Notes under the pieces: model-generated | What the model was told of the DNA's origin: nothing | Seen by the model: the letters and a program-made list of their open reading frames with translations, nothing else | Database searches by the model: none | Source of the DNA: CAZHZT01 sp964537285 | GTDB lineage: Bacteria; Bacteroidota; Bacteroidia; Chitinophagales; Saprospiraceae | Assembly (NCBI GenBank): GCA_964537285.1 | Contig: CAZHZT010000165.1 | Location: 1-10,924 of the forward strand | Direction: 5' to 3' | Length of the DNA: 10,924 nt | Shown: positions 6,490 through 10,924 of the stretch, piece by piece | Layout of the letters: each line of letters begins with the position of its first letter | How positions within the stretch are numbered: the first letter of the stretch is position 1 | Made by a program: the position numbers and the translations under genes

Positions 6490-6927
6490 TTATTCATTTA
6501 ATATTCCCAATGTAGGCAGTTGTTTTACTTTGTGATAGGTTAATGTCGCTTTGATGCATTCTTTCAACTCTTTCTTTGGGATTTGGTCTTTCAGTTGAAA
6601 AACGATGGCCCGGTTTCCCTCAAAATTAAATACGTTCTTAAATACTGCTCTGAAAGTGTCAACAAGTCTGCTGGTACATTTGAAGTACATGGCATATTGA
6701 TCCGGCTTTTTTGACTTCCAGTCCATTCTCAGGGTACTCCCATGTTTGGTAATATAACTTGGCTCCCCCCATTTTAAGGTTTCTTCTAGGTTTGTCAGGC
6801 CATCTATTTCTTTAGCTGTCTCAATGATCAACTCTCTTAGTTCAAACAATTTCCTTCGAACAGAATCAGGATAGTTCGCGAAAGTCAATTCAACTTCAGG
6901 ATTTGTCTTTATATCTAGATTTATCAT
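6490..6927 (-). CDS. DUF1801 / YdhG-like domain protein
   Basis: The product is a compact cytoplasmic protein of 145 residues (153 if the upstream ATG at 6951 is used). The DUF1801 signature is clear: LKWGEPSYITKHGSTLRMDW, YAMYFKCTSRLVDTFRAVF, then FNFEGNRAIVFQLKDQIPK and a closing helix before LPTLG. The family adopts a small alpha/beta fold of unknown biochemical function. I prefer the internal ATG at 6925-6927. The extra eight residues of the longer form (MLCAICEP) come from the inverted repeat and look unlike protein. In addition, the internal ATG overlaps the TGA of an upstream protein-like frame as ATGA, a sign of translational coupling. The 68-residue gene follows 26 bp downstream. Confidence 0.8.
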   Translation of the reverse strand: MINLDIKTNPEVELTFANYPDSVRRKLFELRELIIETAKEIDGLTNLEETLKWGEPSYITKHGSTLRMDWKSKKPDQYAMYFKCTSRLVDTFRAVFKNVFNFEGNRAIVFQLKDQIPKKELKECIKATLTYHKVKQLPTLGILNE

Positions 6928-7022
6928 TGGCTCACAGATTGCACACAACATTTAAGAATTTTATCCTTCTCCCCAATCAACAATGCCTCCGCATCATCCA
7001 AGTTTCTGCCCAAATGATCTAC
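6924..7022 (-). pseudogene. C-terminal remnant of a lost gene overlapping the DUF1801 start
   Basis: The minus strand is open for 32 codons from after a TGA at 7023-7025 to TGA 6924-6926. It has a protein-like middle, NLDDAEALLIGEKDKILK. No start codon is present. The stop overlaps the DUF1801 start as ATGA. I read it as the tail of a truncated gene that once preceded DUF1801 in an operon; its family is not recognisable. Confidence 0.35.
6942..6952. repeat. 11-bp inverted repeat, right arm (CACACAACATT)
   Basis: Reverse complement of 6473-6483. With its flank (CACACAACATTTAA) the match extends to 13 positions if one extra T is allowed. It lies inside the remnant frame ending at 6924. Confidence 0.5.
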
Positions 7023-7373
7023 TCAAAGCGACTCCTGTGGCAGATAAAACTTAGTCCCGCACTTGTTGCGGGATGTCGCTCCAAGCTCAACCCGTATGGT
7101 AAAAGTATCGACAGGTTTCTTCCTCTCCAAAAGGCTTTTTAGGGCTTGTTTTCTCAATATCCGGCTTATTTTTCAGAAGTTCAAGTTTTTCAATCCAACT
7201 TTTGTGGCCTTTTCTGTTGTTTTGGGCAAGCTAACCCCATCCTTCCACAGGCTTCCAAAAGCTTAAAGAATTGGACGGTTGGATACTTGACTGCCTAAGG
7301 TATTGCATTTGGAAACAGTGGAAATGGTCGAGTTTAATAATTTGGAGTGGTACCTTTTTCGTGCTCATTAATA
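6953..7373. other. gene-poor region with decayed coding traces
   Basis: This stretch of about 420 bp has no intact gene. On the minus strand, pieces of protein-like sequence appear in two frames: LWKDGVSLPKTTEKATKVGL around 7165-7255, and LELLKNKPDIEKTSPKKPFG followed by EEETCRYFYHTG around 7090-7185. The frame shift between adjacent pieces suggests a decayed gene. A perfect short hairpin lies at 7055-7073. No promoter could be assigned. Confidence 0.35.
7055..7073. repeat. short perfect hairpin, TCCCGCA / TGCGGGA
   Basis: Seven-base arms around a 5-nt loop (CTTGT). Neither side has a T-run long enough for a standard terminator. It may be a dispersed REP-type palindrome unrelated in sequence to the four-copy family. 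Confidence 0.5.
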
Positions 7374-7453
7374 TCTTCGAATCGGCGTATTCGCGATTCG
7401 AAGGTCCGGTGGTGTGAGAGGTGCAACTTGGCCGGTTATTGGTCAGGGGCGCC
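7374..7453 (-). repeat. intergenic 3' module, copy 2 (with perfect hairpin)
   Basis: It begins at the TAG stop of the 171-residue gene. On the minus strand it reads GGCGCCCCTGACCAATAA, CCGGCCAAGTTGCACC, TCTCACACCAC, then a perfect 10-bp hairpin, CTTCGAATCG and CGATTCGAAG (7394-7403 and 7375-7384), with a 9-nt loop. No poly-T follows, so a plain Rho-independent terminator is unlikely. Compare 5262-5337 and 3650-3683. Confidence 0.8.
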
Positions 7454-7968
7454 TACTCGACGTGTGCTTTCGTTATTTTTATTTTCCTATTTATCAGAAT
7501 TATACTAAGTAGACTTAAAATCCAATAGATAATTGTCATTAGGAGTCCATTTAAATTTGTATTCCAATAAATGGCAAATGTTACAAACAGCCAGATCAGG
7601 TTGCTCAAATATCCAAATATGAATTCATTTAATTGAGTTTTCTTATCAATGACTCCGATTATTTGAGCTATAACTGTCAGAATAAGAAAACTTATTAGTG
7701 GAATTATTAAAAAAGAGAGATTGTCTAAAAAATCTCTGTCATAGTAATTGCCCACGGAATCACGATATACAATTTCTTGCTCCCTTTTATCTCCGTATAA
7801 ATCATTTAATGTCAAATCAGATTCTCCTATTGGACTGTAGTATTCAATTTTAAAACTTGGTTTATGTTTAACGAAAAATTCGGGTTCATAAAATTCAGTG
7901 TCATATTTGATTCCAACGAATGATAACAAAGTAATACCTATGAATATTTTAATTATCGCTTTTGTCAT
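7453..7968 (-). CDS. hypothetical membrane protein, 171 residues, four predicted membrane segments
   Basis: I do not recognise the family. Hydrophobic segments are visible at residues about 4-20, 84-107, 117-135 and 140-159. Between the first and second is a polar domain of about 60 residues rich in Asp, Glu and Tyr (YSPIGESDLTLNDLYGDKRE), which would lie on one side of the inner membrane, most simply the periplasm. The C-terminal tail is basic (RKIKITKAH), consistent with a cytoplasmic end. No catalytic motif is seen. The start is ATG with an A-rich leader. The gene begins only 16 bp from the end of the MITE/BIME-like element at 7985, so any promoter must lie within or beyond that element. 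Its stop abuts the repeated module (7374-7453). It looks like a member of the accessory array. Confidence 0.7.
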   Translation of the reverse strand: MTKAIIKIFIGITLLSFVGIKYDTEFYEPEFFVKHKPSFKIEYYSPIGESDLTLNDLYGDKREQEIVYRDSVGNYYDRDFLDNLSFLIIPLISFLILTVIAQIIGVIDKKTQLNEFIFGYLSNLIWLFVTFAIYWNTNLNGLLMTIIYWILSLLSIILINRKIKITKAHVE

Positions 7969-8132
7969 TTTTAATGAAGTTTGCGGTTCTAGATGATTTC
8001 ATTTGGTTACCGTTTTGAGAACAAAATGCTGGCCGTTAGGCCTGCCTGATCGTAGCCCTAGTAAAAGGTTATTCTATCTAATTTATTCCGAGTAGCAGCA
8101 GTATTAATATCGTCAACTTAAGTTCTTTATAG

Positions 8133-8152
8133 CCCGGCACTTCAGTGCCGGG
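8133..8152. repeat. perfect hairpin in the element (CCCGGCAC / GTGCCGGG)
   Basis: Eight-base GC-rich arms around TTCA, preceded by ATAG and followed by AGAAATAA. A typical REP-like palindrome. Confidence 0.75.
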
Positions 8153-8171
8153 AGAAATAATGGTCAGATTA

Positions 8172-8206
8172 GGCTTTAGCCACTTTGTTATTAATGGGCT
8201 AAAGCC
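8172..8206. repeat. perfect hairpin in the element (GGCTTTAGCC / GGCTAAAGCC)
   Basis: Ten-base arms at 8172-8181 and 8197-8206 with a 15-nt AT-rich loop. The second hairpin of the element. Confidence 0.75.
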
Positions 8207-8231
8207 CTGATAAATTTTAACACTACAACCG

Positions 8232-8245
8232 GGCGCTAAAGCGCC
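8232..8245. repeat. perfect hairpin in the element (GGCGCT / AGCGCC)
   Basis: Six-base arms separated by AA. The third hairpin of the element. Confidence 0.7.
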
Positions 8246-8449
8246 AGGCAAAGAAAAAGCTTAATTTGAGGGCATTGAGTGGTGCCTACAACACAAGAAG
8301 AATAGCCTATAATGGGCTTCCGCTAAGCAGAAGTTGATCTCTATAGCTTATACTTACGGGAAAACCAGAGGGCTACGATCAGGCAGGCCTAACCGCCAGC
8401 TTTAAAGGGTTCCTAAATTAATTTTGACCAAATGAAATAATCTAGAATC

Positions 8450-8592
8450 ACATTTGCACACACCTATCCCCCCCCTCATAACCAATCGATTATCCCACTT
8501 ACTAAGTTCAAATACCAACTCCCCATTTCCAAATACGCTTTTTTGTACATCTGGTACCCAAGTCATCCGAGGAGCTTTTTACCTTGTTTACG
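8450..8592. other. spacer between the element and the oxidase hairpin
   Basis: This stretch of 143 bp contains a run of eight C (8468-8475) and no supported gene or regulatory site. Confidence 0.4.
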
Positions 8593-8644
8593 TAATACAT
8601 GCAATTGGGCTATGATCTGTTTGGTAGCCCAATTGCATGTATTA
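8593..8644 (-). terminator. perfect 20-bp hairpin 3' of the oxidase gene
   Basis: Arms at 8593-8612 and 8625-8644 are perfect reverse complements (TAATACATGCAATTGGGCTA), with a 12-nt loop TGATCTGTTTGG. It lies 18 bp past the TAG of the oxidase gene. No T-run follows on the minus strand, so it is an atypical terminator or an mRNA 3'-end stabiliser rather than a textbook one. A mobile-element or recombination role is an alternative. Confidence 0.55.
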
Positions 8645-8662
8645 ACAGCATTACCCAGATTG

Positions 8663-10351
8663 CTATTGAAGCATTAAATTTTCTACAAATCGAAGATTAC
8701 CCGAAACATACTCTACAATTATCAATCCCCTCGGCAGATGAGCGGTGGGAACGTTTGAGCCGGGTAAGGATTGCATATCCTTTTCATCCAGTAGTTTTCC
8801 ATTTACATCATAAAAGCGCAATACACCAGCATCCGTAAAGTCTCCTTTAAAGTTAATCGAAGTATTAGCCGGATTTGGGAATAGCGTAAGTGTTTTCGGC
8901 GCTTCCAATTCTTTGGTTTTCGTGATCGTTACTAATGAATCTACCACTACGAACTGGTGCATCATACTGTTATCCTCATGCGAAAGGATGTGGCAATGAT
9001 ACATAAAACCATGTGTAAAGAGACTGTCCATGTCATACGGGCTCGGAAAGCTGTCGAAGCGCGCTACGTATGACATTTCAGCTCCTCCTCGAATCAACTG
9101 TACATCTTTCCATCCCATGAGTTCATCTGGTAGATCTGGATAAGTGTAGATCGCTGGTTGATCTGTATACCCTCCTTTGCCATCTGGAAATCCAACATTG
9201 CCAATATATTCAACTACCTGGAACTGAACTTTATGTATGTGCCAAGGGTGAGCATTAGTGGTGGTATTATTAATAACCCATTTTTCCTTGGTATTGACAA
9301 GCACCGTGTCGTTGATCACGTTCATTATCATTGGTTCACCGTCAATAGTCCAATGGCCTCCTGACCCTCCACTACCCAGTAAGTTTTTGATTCTGGTTTT
9401 AAATATTGGTCCGGGGGCGATTTCATAGGTCTTTAAGGTGGCCGGTAAAGAAGTGACGGGACTAATTGGTTGGATAGTAGTATCAACTACAAAAGCCATC
9501 ATGGCAGAACTATACCAGTTTTTTGAATATTTTGCATCGGTGGGCAACTTATTATCAAAATGCGTCAGATATAAGGTATCTCCGTGCTCATATTGACCAA
9601 AGTCAACAACAAATTCCCTTCGATCTCCGAGGGATAATAAATTATTAAGCGTTGGACGAGGATAATCCAAATAGCCTCCTCCTGTCGCAATCATATACAT
9701 GGTATCAAAATGTACAGAATCATTCTTTGTGGTGTGATTATAAAGCAATTCCCTGGTCAATCCAATATTGAATATTTTAATCGTTGCCCCGTTCAACATC
9801 CGCAACCGAACCATTGAATTGGGAACATTCAGCACCCCGGCAACTACTCCATTCACCATACCCCAACTACCGGGACCCGGTTTTTCACCAGCTTTAATGG
9901 AAGTCGCTTTGTTGTTTGGGTCGTAATTAAAATTTTTAGCCTGAATATTTAAAGGGATGTCATTTACGCCATATTCATTTGGCAGTTGTGCATATAAAGG
10001 ATCATTATCCGGATCTTGAATATACATCATACCTGCCATTCCACGCGTGACCTGATCCGTTGTCAAATCCATCAAATGGCTGTGATACCAGGCCGTTTGA
10101 ACTTCGTCAATAATTGGGAAAACGGAATGCCATGTCTGATCATCATTAATTCTTTGATGAGGGCCGCCGTCTGATTCGGCGGGTAAATTTAAAGCTTGCC
10201 AATGGAGGGTAGTAACAGGAGCTGCTTTATTGGTGATGGGAAAATCAATCCAATCGTTTGTCCTGTTAACAATAAACGTTGGCCCGCTGTAGGTCATCGC
10301 GCCCGGCACATTGGTACTGTCCGGGTTATTGTAGGCAAAAGCCTGTATCAA
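8663..10351 (-). CDS. multicopper oxidase, main part, with type IX sorting domain (downstream of frameshift)
   Basis: This frame holds nearly all of a multicopper oxidase. The first codon in the listed frame is TTG; the true start is the signal peptide at 10587, in another frame. Copper motifs (residues of this part): HWQ (50-52), where HWH is expected; HSH (90-92); HPWHIH (368-373); and HCHILSHED...MM (452-464), giving type 1 ligands His368, Cys453, His458 and probably Met463. DGGPHQ (61-66) is also typical. The Gln at 52 (codon CAA) replaces a type 3 copper ligand, which could impair oxygen reduction. Residues about 489-562 (FPNPANTSINFKGDF, then a beta-rich tail) are a type IX sorting domain, so the protein is exported to the surface or medium. 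The substrate could be Cu(I), Mn(II), bilirubin or phenolics; nothing in the sequence decides. Confidence 0.85.
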   Translation of the reverse strand: MIQAFAYNNPDSTNVPGAMTYSGPTFIVNRTNDWIDFPITNKAAPVTTLHWQALNLPAESDGGPHQRINDDQTWHSVFPIIDEVQTAWYHSHLMDLTTDQVTRGMAGMMYIQDPDNDPLYAQLPNEYGVNDIPLNIQAKNFNYDPNNKATSIKAGEKPGPGSWGMVNGVVAGVLNVPNSMVRLRMLNGATIKIFNIGLTRELLYNHTTKNDSVHFDTMYMIATGGGYLDYPRPTLNNLLSLGDRREFVVDFGQYEHGDTLYLTHFDNKLPTDAKYSKNWYSSAMMAFVVDTTIQPISPVTSLPATLKTYEIAPGPIFKTRIKNLLGSGGSGGHWTIDGEPMIMNVINDTVLVNTKEKWVINNTTTNAHPWHIHKVQFQVVEYIGNVGFPDGKGGYTDQPAIYTYPDLPDELMGWKDVQLIRGGAEMSYVARFDSFPSPYDMDSLFTHGFMYHCHILSHEDNSMMHQFVVVDSLVTITKTKELEAPKTLTLFPNPANTSINFKGDFTDAGVLRFYDVNGKLLDEKDMQSLPGSNVPTAHLPRGLIIVEYVSGNLRFVENLMLQ

Positions 10352-10356
10352 GGTAT

Positions 10357-10587
10357 CTAAGTTAAAAAAAAGCGATCCCCATTACTTTGATCTATCACCA
10401 TATCCACCGCTCCGTTGGGGTCAAAATTGTGCACGGTATCGATAATGTCCAAGCGCCAATCCGGGCCTTCAACCGGGTATGGAATCGGCACGGGGTTGAT
10501 AAACTTTGTTTGTGCCTGGGCATTTTGTGTCCAAAAACACAATAAGCTTAGACAAAGAAGAGAAATGAAAGTAAATCTTATTTTCAT
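10357..10587 (-). CDS. multicopper oxidase, N-terminal part, ends at frameshift
   Basis: This 76-codon frame encodes the missing front of the oxidase. It has a signal peptide MKIRFTFISLLCLSLLCFW ending AQA-QTKF, then TKFINPVPIPYPVEG and a first cupredoxin stretch that runs into the A8/T8 run and stops three codons later. I chose the ATG at 10585-10587 over the ATG at 10623 because the 12 extra residues (PKSNRKAKPFI) precede a normal signal peptide. Adding one T to the run gives an uninterrupted reading frame of 641 residues from 10587 to 8663, the usual layout of a single gene. The separate 76-residue peptide would not be functional. Confidence 0.8.
   Translation of the reverse strand: MKIRFTFISLLCLSLLCFWTQNAQAQTKFINPVPIPYPVEGPDWRLDIIDTVHNFDPNGAVDMVIDQSNGDRFFLT
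10364..10371 (-). other. A8/T8 homopolymer frameshift in the oxidase gene
   Basis: On the coding strand CGC is followed by eight T and then AACTTAGATACC. Nine T (or six) would restore the frame as D-R-F-F-(F)-N-L-D-T-L-I-Q. With eight, translation ends at a TAG 4 bp beyond the run. The cause may be sequencing error, natural inactivation, or slippage-based on/off switching. Confidence 0.75.
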
Positions 10588-10766
10588 AATGAAAGGTTTG
10601 GCCTTTCGATTACTTTTTGGCATTCCTTAGTCTGAAGCTTAAGGCTGTCGGTTTTAAAAGTAATGAAAGGTGATGATGAATAGAGTATCTTGTAAACCAC
10701 TTACACTGTTAAATTACTAAAAATAGCTTAAGCAGGTGAACAAAATGGAGTATAATTAAAAATTTT
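10588..10766 (-). promoter_or_regulatory. upstream region of the oxidase gene
   Basis: This leader of about 180 bp lies between repeat copy D and the oxidase start. A 6-bp hairpin (GAAAGG / CCTTTC, about 10590-10606) ends two bases before the ATG and could occlude the ribosome site. Further up, a minus-strand TTTG and TATTTTTA (about 10720-10750) resemble Bacteroidota promoter elements but are only 15 bp apart, closer than usual, so I do not claim a promoter. Confidence 0.3.
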
Positions 10767-10924
10767 GGTTCCAGATGATTTCATTTGGTCGAAATTAATT
10801 TGGGAAGTCCTTAAAGCAGGCCTTTAGGCCTGCCTGATCGTAGCCCTGGGTTCTCCCAGGGTTATAAGGTATAGAGACCAACTTCCGCGTAGCGGAAGCA
10901 CATCATTGGTTATTGCTCTTGTGT
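10767..10924 (+). repeat. REP/BIME-like interspersed repeat, copy D (runs off the window)
   Basis: It opens GGTTCCAGATGATTTCATTT and contains three perfect hairpins: GCAGGCCT/AGGCCTGC (10816-10833), CCCTGGG/CCCAGGG with loop TTCT (10844-10861), and CTTCCGC/GCGGAAG (10882-10898). GTAG (10840-10843) sits directly before the second, which is the arrangement of REP sequences recognised by REP-associated tyrosine transposases. It aligns with the minus strand of 8448 to about 8290 up to the window end. Confidence 0.75.

Larger units (their letters stand above)
7985..8449. mobile_element. MITE/BIME-like element with inverted ends and REP-type hairpins
   Basis: About 465 bp with no gene. The ends are inverted copies of the window's repeat family. 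The outer 23 bp (7985-8007 and 8427-8449) match at 21 positions, and an inner 24 bp block TTAGGCCTGCCTGATCGTAG plus CCCT (8036-8059) is perfectly inverted at 8369-8392. Inside are three perfect hairpins, listed separately. On the minus strand the right half (8448 down to about 8290) aligns with 10767-10924 over its whole length, ending CTTGTGT. No transposase is encoded, so this would be a non-autonomous element moved in trans, plausibly by a REP-associated tyrosine (Y1) transposase. I see no convincing target-site duplication. Confidence 0.7.

Noticed and set aside
6490..6951. The longer DUF1801 start at 6951
   Set aside because: The extra residues are encoded by the inverted repeat and the ATGA overlap supports the internal start.
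6903..7266. Plus-strand frames of 67-79 codons in the DUF1801 upstream region
   Set aside because: The opposite strand carries clearer traces of decayed coding sequence, and the plus frames run through the TCCCGCA hairpin and lack recognisable motifs.
7226..7366. A 45-codon minus-strand frame with ATG near 7366
   Set aside because: No convincing composition or motif, and it competes with other decayed coding traces in a different frame.
7980..8458. TTTGC on both sides of the element as a target-site duplication
   Set aside because: The two copies are at different distances from the element ends (0 and about 5 bp), and a 5-mer match is expected by chance.
7969..8470. A CRISPR array or tRNA within the hairpin-rich element
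   Set aside because: The palindromes differ from one another and are not evenly spaced direct repeats; no cloverleaf with a T-loop consensus is present.
8599..8838. Plus-strand frame starting in the 20-bp hairpin
   Set aside because: It is antisense to the type IX sorting domain of the oxidase, which is clearly the coding strand.

Overview
The window looks like chromosomal DNA of a Bacteroidota bacterium, probably a Cytophagales- or Flavobacteria-like environmental species. Two secreted proteins end in a type IX secretion sorting domain (an FPNP motif followed by a beta-rich tail of about 70-80 residues), the sequence is AT-rich, and start codons follow A-rich leaders rather than strong GGAGG sites. 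Every gene I can support lies on the minus strand.

Layout: (1) Positions 1-54 hold the end of an interspersed palindromic repeat that continues to the left of the window. (2) 86-1741 is a TPR lipoprotein. (3) 2000-3253 is a secreted alpha/beta-hydrolase (esterase-like) with a type IX sorting domain. (4) 3320-7968 is an accessory stretch of small or unfamiliar genes: a large DUF4291 protein, an orphan of 254 residues, a 68-residue protein, a DUF1801 protein and a small membrane protein. They are separated by gene remnants and by a repeated intergenic module that sits at the 3' end of three of them. A hairpin with core-like ends resembling an integron attC lies at 6185-6276. The layout resembles an array of mobile gene cassettes, but no integrase is visible. 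(5) 7985-8449 is a gene-free, MITE/BIME-like element of about 465 bp, with inverted ends and three perfect internal hairpins. (6) 8663-10587 is a secreted multicopper oxidase with a type IX sorting domain, split by a frameshift in a run of eight A/T; one expected copper-ligand histidine is glutamine. (7) 10767-10924 is another copy of the interspersed repeat, running off the right edge.

The four copies of the repeat (both window edges and both ends of 7985-8449) share the ends and palindromes of REP/BIME sequences, including a GTAG tetranucleotide directly before a perfect hairpin. This fits elements mobilised by a REP-associated tyrosine transposase encoded elsewhere.

The most interesting signals are the repeated 3' module of the accessory genes and the REP-like family. 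In the two full module copies, the stem is kept by G-U pairs only on the gene strand. The genes do not form one obvious pathway. The lipoprotein, esterase and oxidase look like cell-envelope or exported proteins, and the middle block looks like acquired cargo.
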